Shown here piece after piece: positions 19,926-30,734 of a stretch of 64,000 nt of DNA. Both the position numbers and the translations under genes were made by a program. The DNA is from Phialocephala subalpina (lineage: Eukaryota; Ascomycota; Leotiomycetes; Helotiales; Mollisiaceae): assembly GCA_900073065.1 (NCBI GenBank), contig FJOG01000004.1, positions 1,410,736 through 1,474,735 on the forward strand. Direction: 5' to 3'. How positions within the stretch are numbered: position 1 is the first letter of the stretch; each line of letters opens with the position of its first letter. The notes beneath the pieces were generated by a model that worked only from the letters and a program-made list of their open reading frames with translations, made no database searches and was not told the DNA's origin.

Positions 19926-21400
19926 CTGCATTATCAACCCCTCATAATCCTTTGCACTCCCCAGATCCTCCCGCATCAATATACGAAATGCATCCAAACC
20001 TCACCATGCATTCAGCAACCGCAAATTCAGATTAGGAAGTCTCACGGCCAACACTTCCAGCAAATCTCCTCTGTCCTTCATCTTGACTAAAAATAGCGAA
20101 AAGCAACAAGAGACTTTGAGGACTTGAGGTGCTCACAACCTGGTCGCCATCTTCGAGGCCGACATGCAGAGACGTGACCCGGTATTTATCCTCCCACCAT
20201 CTGTCTGCCCAAAACTGACCGTCTTCCACACTAAAATTCTCGAAATGCAGCAACAAAGACAACAGTTTTCAACATTGGGGAGTTGAACATACCAAGCGCG
20301 ATTAGTTCTTGCTTTAGTCAGTCTGGATTCATGGGCCCTTGCTGTAGCTCGTGACAGCGGTGACATTTCCAACGTTTACCCCTCCCGCTGCCTCTACCCA
20401 AGACTCACCAACTTCCACACTAAAATGTGAGATAAGCAACAAAGACCTTCAGATGTGTCTAAATCGTCGACCTGAAAGGTTAAATCGAGAAGAGCATGAT
20501 CCGGAGCCGATCTAGAAAGGAACGCCGAGTCCACGTCGTTGTGAGCCACGAGGAACCAAGCATGCCCCTCTGTCCAAACCCTTCAAACACCACACCAGCG
20601 AATCACTAAAAATTGCGAACTGCAACAAAGTCTTAAATCATCCCCAATAAACGCTCTTTGTGGAGTTCATACTTCTCTTTAAAAACGATCCGGTTTGTTT
20701 AGCGGTTTTATGTCTTCCAAGCTTGCAACGTCCATGAGTCGGGTAGCTCGAGCACCATCCGAACCGAGACACCGCACAAGATTCAAGCTGCCGAAATCCT
20801 CACCATTTACTTACTAAAAAGAACGACACGCAACAAAACTATTGTAGCTTCTCAAGACCCCAGCAGATTCGACTTGGTGTTCTTTAGATGCTTTAAACGA
20901 ACCAAACCGGACTCGAGATGCTAGCAAAGCTTCCATCCACGACTCAAGAAACCTCGCCAGCGTCCTCACCAGCGTCCTCACCAGCGTCCTCACTAAAAAT
21001 GAAGACACGCAACAAACACGCATCTCTTCTCTTTGGCTGAACTTTAGGATGTGAACGATCTCTTATTTAGGCTTCAGATTCCGAGATCGAGAGCTTTAGT
21101 GAGTTATATCACATCCTGTTATCAGAGCCAGAGATGCTTCCATGAGTCGATTGTGGCGAACTTCAAGCAGGCTTGCTCACCAGCGTCTTCACTAAAAACG
21201 GAGACGCGCAACAAGAATATTCACAAACTTCTTTACTAGTTCACCGCATCTCAAGCATCGCTCGCTGAGCTTGAAATAGTCTCTTCAGCGGTCTTATATC
21301 GTGAGATAAGGTCCAGGTTCGACCCGGAGATGGACCCAACATGAGTCGTTCGATCGTGGCAAACGTCAATCTCGGGAATCGTCTTCAATTTTCTTCAACC
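19926..21400. repeat. Tandem array of degenerate ~190-bp units
   Basis: A core of the form CTAAAA[A/T]-n(5-9)-GCAACAA[A/G] recurs at 20,087, 20,231, 20,420, 20,606, 20,814, 20,993 and 21,192. Spacings are 144, 189, 186, 208, 179 and 199 bp. Other shared words are TCCATGAGTCG-like blocks before the core and CACCA/CTTCCA just upstream. The first unit begins CTACTGCATTATCAACCC, matching the start of the outlying copies. Read on the minus strand, each core can encode a peptide like SLLLxFxIFSxEDxGx, for example SLLLHFENFSVEDGQ and SLLLLFAIFSQDEGQ, suggesting an origin from duplicated coding sequence. All frames are now broken. No terminal inverted repeats or transposase are seen. Confidence 0.65.
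20957..20992. repeat. 12-bp minisatellite inside one array unit
   Basis: Three perfect copies of CCAGCGTCCTCA directly before the core at 20,993. On the minus strand this repeats the residues EDAG. Confidence 0.9.
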
Positions 21401-22422
21401 GAAACCGAAGAGGCTCTAACGATGGCAGTCTTCCTTCTGTCCTTCAAACCGAGAGCTCCAAAGAGAAATTTGAATTAATCACCAGAAATATGATGCCACG
21501 GCCCACGGCAAACAAACGTCCTGCCAACCCGGAAATGCTCTTCCTGTCAAATCTCGGTCCATCCCGCCAGCCCGCTCTCATCTCCCGGAAGTCTTCCTTC
21601 CAAGCTTCCAGACCCTGAAGCTTCCAGGCCCAGAAGCCAGGTTCGCGCCACCCCGTTCTCAACCCTCACGGTGTCTCAGACACGTGCCTCTTCGTTTCCG
21701 ACACGCAATCCTCCCCCTCCCAAATCTCATGAACGCCTCATGGACTCATGGAACCGAAATGAAGCCAGTGGCTCATTTTCGCGATGTGCAACAGAAAATC
21801 CATCAGAATCGACGGCCTGTAGTCTGGATCCGAGCAAGAAAGGTGAGTGGAATGGTCGTTTTGAGTTTCGAGATGGGGAGGTGGTGGTTGGTTGGGAACG
21901 AGTCAGGAAGGGAGCGAGGGAGGTGGTTGCATGAGGTGGGTGTTTCACGATTTTGGAACGGGGGAGCTTGGAGAAATGTTTTGATTCACGAACACGAAGA
22001 CCATGCCGTGCATTGAATCACGGAGTCGAGCAAGTGATCTCAGTTTGAGTCAAGAAGTCACAATCATCATTACCAAGTCACATTCACATTCACAGTACCA
22101 GAAATTAAGAGAGTGTGTTTGTTTGTCAGGATATCAAATTCATCCTATACCATACATACCAATGATCCAAGCAAGATCAAGGCATAAGTTTGTCTGTCCA
22201 AACACCAGTATCCCATCTACCCCATTCCATATTCGCGCCCCCTATTTTGTCTTGTTTTGAAAAATATGTACAGTGAACATAACTCTTTTGTTGTTTGCGT
22301 TTGCGTTGCGAAAAAGTGGCATTGCAAGCTGTGCTGTAACGAGCGTCGTGAATTCGTTTCTTCTCTTCTCTCTTTCCTCCAAGCTCCCTCCCCATTCCTG
22401 AATGCTTCGCTTCGCTCAGCAT
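21401..22422. other. Intergenic downstream of the repeat array
   Basis: Several overlapping short frames (21.4-22.3 kb) have Pro/Arg-rich, low-information translations and no conserved feature. I call none. The last part is the 3' side of the glucanase gene. Confidence 0.4.
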
Positions 22423-23661
22423 TTAAACGAATGTAGCGAAGGTGTTTCCGAGAGTGCTCAAAGTGGTACCAGAGCTCAACAAGATTCCGTCCGAAGCCAT
22501 GAAGTAAGCATACTTGGCGACCATGTCTGAAGAGTCCAAGAAGGGGATGACTTCCTCCAAGAACGAGTTCTGCTCATCTGTGGTTCCGGAGGCTTGGAAC
22601 TCAGTAATCCACAATGGCTTGTTTCCACCAGCGGCATAAGCGTCCGCAACATAAGTCTTGAACGCAGCAGCATCACCACCATTATACCAATGAATAGCAA
22701 CAGCGTCGATGGTGCAAGAAGAGCAGCTGGCGATAAAGTTCTCCAACCAGGTCAAACCCATTGGCGAGCCTCCATTGGTGACAGCTGGCGAAACGAGAGT
22801 AGCTTTTCCAGCGAATGGCTCCATGTATTCTCCCCATCCGGTCGCAGCGTCAGCGTATCCAATGTTGGATTGTCCAGAGTAATCAGGTTCGTTGAAACCA
22901 AGGAGAGCAGTGGAGCCAGAAGCAATAGCCTCGGTGGCAACTGTGGACCATGTAGCGGTGTTGTCAGACCCTAAGCCCCAGAGCATAGGGATGTATTCGA
23001 GACCAGAAGCGATGCTCGAGGTTGTGCTGCCCCAGTTGTAGGCCCATGAGACTTGAGAGGAGCCGGAGACGAAGCCGGAGAGGAGGGAGGCGTCGTTGTA
23101 TGCCAATCCACGCTTCTTGGAGGAGGAAGATGAGGTGGTAGAGGTTGCGACTGTAGCGGCGGAGGAGGTCTTTGTGGTGGCAGCGACGGGGGTGGTAGAG
23201 GCTTTTGTAGAGAGGGTGGTGGGTGTTACTACTGGAGCAACGGAGGTGGACTTTGGTGCTTCGACAACTGCGGAGGTTGAGGTGGTCGAAGGCTTTGGAG
23301 CCGCGCTGCTTGAAGCTGTGTGGATGTTGGTTGCAGGAGTTTGCTGGATGAAAACAGCTTGGCTGGAGAGAGAAGAGGAAGCTGAAGAAGTAGTTGCTGG
23401 GGCGGCCTTGGTGAATGTCGCTGAAGGAGCAGCAGATGCTGATTCGGTCTGCAGAACTGGAGTTCCGTCGATGGTACCGGTTCCAATTGCTTGCGCAACA
23501 CCGGTCACGTAGGATCCATCGGGCATCTCAGTCACGGTGACCTCCTCGGTGACCATGACGATGTCGGTATCGAGGTAGACCGCCCGCTCTTGAACAGGGG
23601 CAGCAAAAACTTCTTTGACCAGCAAAGAGGAAGCCAAGACGGCGAAGTTGGAGTAACGCAT
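22423..23661 (-). CDS. Secreted GH128-type endo-beta-1,3-glucanase (Asl1-like glycosyl hydrolase)
   Basis: An intronless 412-residue frame from the ATG at 23,661. A signal peptide (MRYSNFAVLASSLLVKEVFA) is followed by a short conserved N-terminal block with EMPDGSYV. A Ser/Thr/Ala-rich linker, probably O-glycosylated, covers residues ~75-180. The catalytic (beta/alpha)8 domain spans ~185-412. The acid/base Glu is in GFNEPD (Glu258) and the nucleophile Glu in WITEF (Glu354), as in GH128. The linker ends in SKKRGLAYND, a dibasic Kex2-type site exactly at the catalytic-domain boundary. The enzyme would cut beta-1,3-glucan in the cell wall, either anchored by the linker or released. No GPI signal is seen at the C-terminus, and the length is usual for linker-bearing members. 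Confidence 0.9.
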   Translation of the reverse strand: MRYSNFAVLASSLLVKEVFAAPVQERAVYLDTDIVMVTEEVTVTEMPDGSYVTGVAQAIGTGTIDGTPVLQTESASAAPSATFTKAAPATTSSASSSLSSQAVFIQQTPATNIHTASSSAAPKPSTTSTSAVVEAPKSTSVAPVVTPTTLSTKASTTPVAATTKTSSAATVATSTTSSSSSKKRGLAYNDASLLSGFVSGSSQVSWAYNWGSTTSSIASGLEYIPMLWGLGSDNTATWSTVATEAIASGSTALLGFNEPDYSGQSNIGYADAATGWGEYMEPFAGKATLVSPAVTNGGSPMGLTWLENFIASCSSCTIDAVAIHWYNGGDAAAFKTYVADAYAAGGNKPLWITEFQASGTTDEQNSFLEEVIPFLDSSDMVAKYAYFMASDGILLSSGTTLSTLGNTFATFV

Positions 23662-23793
23662 TTTGAGGGTGTTAAGTTCTAAAGTCTAGAATTCAAAGAT
23701 GTGGTGATTTGTAGATCGAGGTGTTGGTATTGTTGCTTGTGAATCGAGATGAACGGGAGTTGAGTCTATCAACAATGGGTAGGCTATCGACAA

Positions 23794-23815
23794 GAATGAA
23801 TGAATGAATGAATGA
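23794..23815. repeat. GAAT microsatellite
   Basis: About five tandem GAAT copies upstream of the glucanase gene. Confidence 0.9.
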
Positions 23816-26800
23816 CTGTTGTACTGTAGTACAATAGTAATGGGCGCGCGACTTCAAGTGCGACCGGTAAAGAATGAAAGTAACTCAAAAAGTTGGGTGG
23901 AGAGCAAGAGCAAGAGGAGTCTGAAAAGGGCAGACGTGAGGATATCTATAGGATCTCCTCATCTCGCACTGGCAAGCCCATTCTGAGCTGGCGCCGGCAG
24001 GGCCATCCCGTATCAGCCCAACACCCACCTGATCGAGCCCTTCTTGACCAGGGAGGATCGGGGACTAGCACTGCATCGGGTCAAGCGGTCGTTGTTTCGA
24101 GGGATGGCACGGATCTTGGAGGGGTCGAAGAACATCTGCGAGGGGCCTGCCTCGACTGCACACGTCGGCCTTGGCAATTTGGATCTTTTGCTGGACCACT
24201 TGTGGATCCTGCGCGTAGGAAAACGGTTCATCCCATTCGTCTCTCCTCCCCCTGCTTGAAACGCGTCCTTGCTGATGCGGCTGACTGTTACTGTTCCTGA
24301 CTAGTGACCCCAGCGGCGCGCATCGCTCAGGGGAGCTGCTGGTGGGGTCCGGAATCCCACTGCTGTGATTGGGGCGGTGTTCACGCTGGCTTGTTTCGAA
24401 ATAGCGATGAGATGAACCACCCCGGCGTCCAGACCAGGCATCGTGCAGATGGAGATGAGGTGGCCCTGAGGGGATGGGGTGAACTTCTCAGCTTGCAGAT
24501 GCAGTACGCAACCAGAGACAAAATCAAGGCAGATTTTGACTCCACAAGCAAGATGTGAAGTCTAGACAGGACACGGCAAGGGAAGACAACATGTGATTCC
24601 CCTTTGCTTCTCGATACCGTACAATAATTTACCTTGCCTCCCCTCTATCAATAACCTCGGAACGCCTCATTTGGCTCCCTCAAGCCTCGCAACACCATCT
24701 CCAGCTCCGCGTCAGCACTACAAAAAGTCTATTCGCAGGACCTGACGCCCCCCCAAAAGCAGGTACGAAAGTATCACTGCATACTTCCGCCAGGAACATA
24801 CATAACTTGAAATACTCTCGAGCGGAGCTGCGTTGGTAGGGAGAATCAATTTTTAGGCTTGTGTGCGTGCAGTGAGTGGTTGAAACGGAAACATCGATTT
24901 TTACTCGCGCGCTGAATGGAAACGCAGAGTCTGCCCTGGGGGAACCATTCACGACCAAACGGGTGAGAGGGTTGAGACGAGGGTTCCACACCACCTTCAG
25001 AGTTTTCTTCTTCTCTTCCCTTCTCTTCTCTTCCCCTCTCTTCTTGCTTTTTGAATTTTATGAACTTCCGGTTGGTAAGATTCTTGGTGTTCTGCGTGAT
25101 GATGGAATTGGTGTGAGGTCTGGAATTTTTGATGTGTGGAAGTCATCTCGCATCGGTCCGTTGATGGTTTTCTGCTGTCAGCGATTGGGATATCTTCCAT
25201 TGGTGCTAAATCATGCTGTGCCTTCTTCTTTGGTCAATTTCTGCTGAATGATCTGATCTGATAGGATGGAAATATCTTCCCGTTTGGTTCTCCAAGTCGA
25301 AGACGAATACATTTCTAGAACACTTGCATCTTCTCCACACCACCATCACGACTTCTTCTTACGTACCGACATGCATTGCAGTATTAGTAATGACTGCATT
25401 CTATCACTGCGTTTACAAATTTGTCCAAATATAATTCGCTTGAGGCAACTCATTGATTTGCTGGATGAATTGTTGAGTATTTCAGCCTGCAGCTGGCATG
25501 TGAGAATGTTCGAAATCGAATGGAACATCGAGAATGAACAAAAGATCTCCACACCACCTTCACATCATCGTACCTGCATACGAACGCCTGACGGCAGATA
25601 GAGGGAATGCACCCTTCTAGGAAGATCCTTTGCTTCGTTGGAACGGATGTCCGAGTCAAGCTTGACCAAAGCTTCCGACTTTGAGCGCCCTCGAGCTCGA
25701 TTTCAGATATCACATTTCAGACATTGATATGGGCCTCATTTTCAAGTTTGATTCTGGCACCAATGATCCTTCGTTGTACCACTTGGTCTGAAAGTCTATC
25801 TAAAAGCGCATATTGTCCACCCTCAATCCCCAGCTTACTGACGAACATTCTTTGGCCGTCAATCATCATATTCCCCTTGAACATCTCACATATCTCCCTG
25901 CATCGGGAATCATTCAATTTCATCCTCATCCTCAAAATTCAATATCGCTTCCTCCTCAAAATATCCAAGTCAAGCGAGCCCAAGAATACCACCTCACCTC
26001 ACCTCACCATCACATCTGCATCTCAACATTGCAGCACAGTCAGCCACCGTTTCGAGACGCTGCAGGTACCGGGAAATTATCTGCATGCCGAAGGATCAAC
26101 GCACGCACGGCCACGGCACGGCACATCACCCGGTGGCTGGAAAAGGAAACCAACATCCTTCAGCACACCCAGATAAAACAGATTGTCTCACAGAAAAGGA
26201 AATTTTTGTTTCGATACGAGACAGGGATGGATGGATTTATCAAATCGCGTCGCTTCGCATGGCATCCCTCTCAATTACCTCACTGTCTCACATCAAAACA
26301 CGAAAGGATGATGATGGAGGAGAGAGGTGTCACATGTTACACTGCTCTCACGAAGTCGTCTTTGCGACGGTCTCTTCAGAGCTCAAGACATTAGTCTCCC
26401 GATTTGAAGATAACAGTTGAAGCCCAGAGCCTTGGACATTGGGTCTCGTTCTCAAGTGAGAGGTGATGGATGGTCGTAGGCATTTATTTCAAGGGGATTA
26501 GCAAAAGAAGAGTCTCTTCCTAAGTGTCTGTTCCTCGAATCGAGGCTTTGGATTGTCCGTTGCTTTGTCCAATTTCTAGGGCCTTGAGAATGTCCCTGGC
26601 GTTCTGGTACTTTGGTATGTCTTCCTTTCCCCCGGAGCTTCGCGAGAGATCAATACCTTTTGAACTCCGCTCTTATTGGCTCGTTTATTATGGGTTTGGC
26701 GACCCACGAAATCATTTTAATCTAGTACTTCATTATTTCAGGTAGCAAGCCACACGAGTGGAATAATGCTTGATGATGAACTGCAATTACGAGGCGCTCA

Positions 26801-27441
26801 CGTGTCAGTTGAGATCCTCTTGGACCTCTTCATCTTGGCTGCTTGTAAGACCTTATGTTCATTGTGGAAATTGAAATCGACGATGCCTCACTACCGCAAG
26901 TATTCGAAACTTGCGGCTTCAAACGAGGTGTCGCCGAGATTTGGTTCGACTTAACTACGTCAATACTACCATACCTCTGATTTCCTCAGACCAGCATTTT
27001 GCATTTCAAAGTATTCCATTTAAGTTTGCAATCTGTGTGGGACATTTCGCTTGCTGCTTCAGGCGCTTTGGAGAGTGCGTTCTTCAAATGAGGGGATTGT
27101 TGGATATGCGTTGCAAAGCTGTCCAGCGGCTTCTTGGGACATTTTAAAGGCAAGCAAATCTTCTCAGTGCATCATGAGCTGCCGAGAAAGGATCCAGTGG
27201 TAGTTCCGTCAATAATCACACGTAGATTTCAAGTCAGCGGTTTTCTGCTTCTTGTTATCTATAAATATAGCTCGCCGCTTAGTTGTACACCTCGTCACCT
27301 TTACCTGGTTGGGCTTTCATTATATATCTGGCACCAGGAATATCCTATCTTGCAGAATAATGGCGATAAATCCGCCAAGTTCTCTGCTAGCTCTTCGTAC
27401 CCTTTACGGCTTCGGCTTCAATTGAGGTACCTCGTAATGAA

Positions 27442-27476
27442 ATATATATATATATATGTTTGTTTTTTTTTTTTTT
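27442..27476. repeat. AT dinucleotide and poly-T tract
   Basis: Eight AT copies followed by a short GTTTG spacer and a T run of about 14. Confidence 0.9.
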
Positions 27477-27828
27477 GGGAAAGGTAAGCCAAAGCTGGAC
27501 AACAAAAGTTCAAAGTCCATCACTGAGGATCAGATAGTAATAAAAAGACTGCTTTAGTCTAAGGACTTCATCTATCCATCCCTTTCACTTGTATAGTCCT
27601 GCTGTCAAGTATTCATTCCGGTGTCAATTACTCATATTCCATATTTCCTTCCTTCACTCCGTTATTATTGAAAGCCAATTGAGACACTCTTGTTATCTTC
27701 TGTTCGTCCCTTCTTCCATAGGATGTTTACCTTTGATTTTCTTTCACAATTTGGCACTTGAAATTTATAAACATTCTCTTACCACCTTATTTTCTCTCGT
27801 CTAATGTCTCTTCCACATCTTGAGACTT

Positions 27829-29060
27829 GACAACAAAACTCAAATTAACAGCAAACCATCCTAGCCCACCAAAAGATCTCCAAACCAGGAACGAAAAGCA
27901 TCTTTATACTTCCAATACCCACGTCTTCACGTCTCTACACCGAAATCAAAGTATCCTGCCCTAGTACGCAGCATCGAGCAAAGCAAACTCGTCCACTCCA
28001 TCTACTGCTCACCCAGCTTCAAGAGCATTCCATATCCTCGTCTTGGGCAGGAACACAGGTGGATTATTGTCACCAGAGCCTCGCTAAGCTGGGACTTGGA
28101 GAGTGGTTATGTCCGTGACTCGAAGAGGTAGGGAGGAGAAGTGAATAAGGAAGGAAGTAACAGGCGTTAGGACAAGAAGAGGGCCACATGAGTGTCTCAT
28201 CCGACGATTTCTCTGTGGCAATCCTCCTTTCAAGAGTTGACAACAAAACCCAAAACAACAGCAAACCATCCCATGCCTAAACCGCAACCGCAAAGCTTCG
28301 TCTCCCAATTGTCATCGATCCTCTCATCTTCCGGCCTCCACACCTCCCATTGCTCATCAGTAGAATCAAACAAATCGTCTACTTGCCATCACCTCGCCCT
28401 TGGGTTCTTGAGCATTTTTCGTCAATCGTCGTCCGTCTTGGGAGAGCAGAGATATCGTTTTGTGTTCGTTAGCACCTCGCTAAGCTATGACTTTGTGATG
28501 GGAGGGGCTTTGACTTGAAGATGGAGGAGTGGGAAGTGCATAGGGAAGGAGTGACCATTACTAGGCCAGGAAGAGGCCCATATAAGTGTCTCGTCCGACA
28601 AATCTTTTTCGGCAGTTCTACTTTAAACAGTTGATAAAAAACCTCAAAATGACAACAAACTATGCCAGCCTGAAAAAACTTGCCTATACACCTGCTGAAA
28701 AACATCGTCACTTCTTTGTTAATGATGCTCATGTTTTCCAGTCTGTTTCGCCATTGAAAAGTCTCATTACCTATCGTTGGTAAAGACGTTGAGCAGACGT
28801 ATGCCGTAAGGAAATCGGTCGCCAGATTGTTTGTCATTTGTTCTAGGTAGAGAGAGTCAGTTTATCGTCACAAGCGCCTTGCTAAGCACCGGCTTTGTGG
28901 TAAGGAGGAGGTTATGATCTGAATAAAAAAAATTGCTATTATTTAATAATTTCCTGATATTTGATAATTTTCTAAAGCGTATGTTGTCTACGTTGTTCGT
29001 CATACCCCAAAAGAGCGATTCATCGTCACGAGTGCCTTGCTAAGCTATTAAGTAGTGGTT
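27829..29060. repeat. Tandem array of degenerate ~400-bp units
   Basis: GACAACAAAAC[T/C]CAAA...AACAGCAAACCATCC occurs at 27,829 and 28,239, with a weaker form at ~28,631 (spacings ~410 and ~394). The downstream marker [C/T]GCTAAGC recurs at 28,082, 28,478, 28,880 and 29,039 (396, 402, 159). On the minus strand the units encode related broken peptides: VCCCFGFCCQLLKGGLPQRN in one and VCCHFEVFYQLFKVELPKKI in the next, followed by GPLLVLTPVTSF and GPLPGLVMVTPS. So there are about three units, the last truncated. No transposon signature found. Confidence 0.62.
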
Positions 29061-29380
29061 ATGACTCGAATGGGATCATGAAAATGAACGGAACGAGGGA
29101 TGCTTGGTGGAGGGGTACTTCACCTATTGCCCTTCGGCTGCGCCGCGTTTTTGCTGCCTACATGACAGTGGGACAATATTTCAGGCTTCTCTCAACTACT
29201 CACCTTCACGGACCTCACGACCTTCTTGACCTTCACCAAGTTTGTAAGTTGCCAAAGTATATCCTGCTAATTACCCTTACCTATCTTTGCCTTACTCCAA
29301 TTCCGGTACGACCATCAACTCCAAATGATTGGAGTACTCTCCCCAGAGTTATACCACGAGGTACGCCCACTCCCAACTCC

Positions 29381-30734
29381 ATGCCCATCACCTTGACTAA
29401 CAGCAACCAGATCGTCTCAGTATTCGAATATTCCAGCAGATATCTATTCGAAGACTACAACAGCTCAAACCTCCCCGCGAATGACTATCTTCAAGCCTCT
29501 CTCCCGACCGAATCGGCTCGCTAGATATCACCACTCTACAGACCCTTCGCTTGACATCAAAAGCCTTCAGTGAGACCGCTAGTCGTGTGCTCTTTCGTTC
29601 ATGTCCTGCGATTTGGGATGCAGTTCCCCAAACCGAGGGATCAAAAACTCAACTCATCAGCTCCTTGACGAACCCGGAAAACGAGCTGTTGCCGATGAGG
29701 AGGAGGCTGAAAGTCAGCTTTTCAAAATGCATCAAAGGACTTTGAAATTGGGACAGACGAGCACCACCAGCAAGGACCATCAAAAGACATCATCGAGGAT
29801 CTTCCTCTGGTACTCAAGAATCTTTCAAATTTGAACTGTCTCGAGGTTTACATGAGCTGGTGGGTGATCGATTACCTAAACCTGGGGAATGGAACTGGAA
29901 CTGGACTGCAGCTTGACTGCGCACTGCTCGAAAAGATCCCACGAGCCAAATCATACGGGATCTCAAACATGAAGTACTTGACCGATCTAAGACTATTACT
30001 CCCATGCACGCATGACTTCCTTGAACTCAGCAACTCGGTCCCAGGGCCTGTTTGGTAAGGTATCCACCATCTTTTCCTGAGAGTCACGGATGCCACTGGT
30101 CTAGGAGGTACCGTTGACTATCTCACCTGGATGGGTGATGTTGGTAACGGCGATGATGAGTTCGCACTGTCCAATCTTCAGCAGAGATATCCGAATGTAG
30201 ATCATATTCGGGACCTTTTTGCGGTGGTGGAGCGATGTCCGAATTCGGAATCACTTGGCCTAGAGGGTGCTCAGGTGCTAGATTGTGACCTATTGAAGTG
30301 GATACCAACGACTATGGGTTGAAATCGTTGTACCTTTTCCGAGCAAAGATTTCAGCGCAAAAACTCATCGCCTTTCTCCCTTCACCGAGACCTCGTCCCG
30401 AGAGGCCTTCATCGATGTTAACGTATGGCTGGAACGCGTCAATCTCACAGACGGAACATGGTCGGACGTGTTTGGCCATCTCATGGAGTGCCCAACGCTC
30501 GCAGATCATAATCCTCAAGACATCTCTTACGCTCGTGGCGGCAAGTCATTCCATCATATCGAGCCCGTCAAGCCTTGGGAAGATAGCAATTGTTTGTGGA
30601 GCAATAGTGAGCCGGACGAAGAGAAATTTTTTGCTTTTACTCGCCTCCTGAGTGAGAGAAGTGGTGGGAGAGAAAGATACCCTTCCGCTCGTAACGAGCA
30701 GGCGATGTTGCTGGAAGATGAATTCTTCGACTGA
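29381..30734 (+). pseudogene. F-box/leucine-rich protein pseudogene
   Basis: An F-box-like start, SLPTE then IGSLDITTLQTLRLTSKAF and SRVLFRS, is split by a one-base slip near 29,510. The LRR-like body follows in several frames: IEDLPLVLKNLSNLNCLEV (after a slip near 29,738), an in-frame stop at 30,056, FLRVTDATGLGGTVDYLTWM, then KSLYLFRAKISAQKLIAF (slip near 30,315) and VWLERVNLTDGTWSDVFGHL (slip near 30,405) to the stop at 30,734. That is about four frameshifts and one nonsense codon. Intact relatives bind Skp1 through the F-box and recruit substrates for ubiquitination by SCF. It lies next to the ~400-bp array in relic-rich DNA. Some breaks could be introns, but not all. Confidence 0.6.

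Larger units (their letters stand above)
23662..27800. other. Gene-poor intergenic region
   Basis: It includes the glucanase promoter with a GAAT microsatellite (23,794-23,815), a polypyrimidine block near 25,005-25,050 and a TA-dinucleotide/poly-T tract (27,442-27,476). Frames around 25,266, 25,813 and 26,524 have poor starts and no domains. A stretch near 26,870-26,995 reads FETCGFKRGVAEIWFDLTT before a stop and may be a coding relic. No confident gene. Confidence 0.4.

Noticed and set aside
21309..21325. GGTTCGACCC, like a tRNA B box
   Set aside because: No T-stem pairing, no A box at the right distance and no cloverleaf.
25813..26394. 193-codon plus-strand frame
   Set aside because: It opens at a TTG, has His/Pro/Ser-rich random-like content and no domain.
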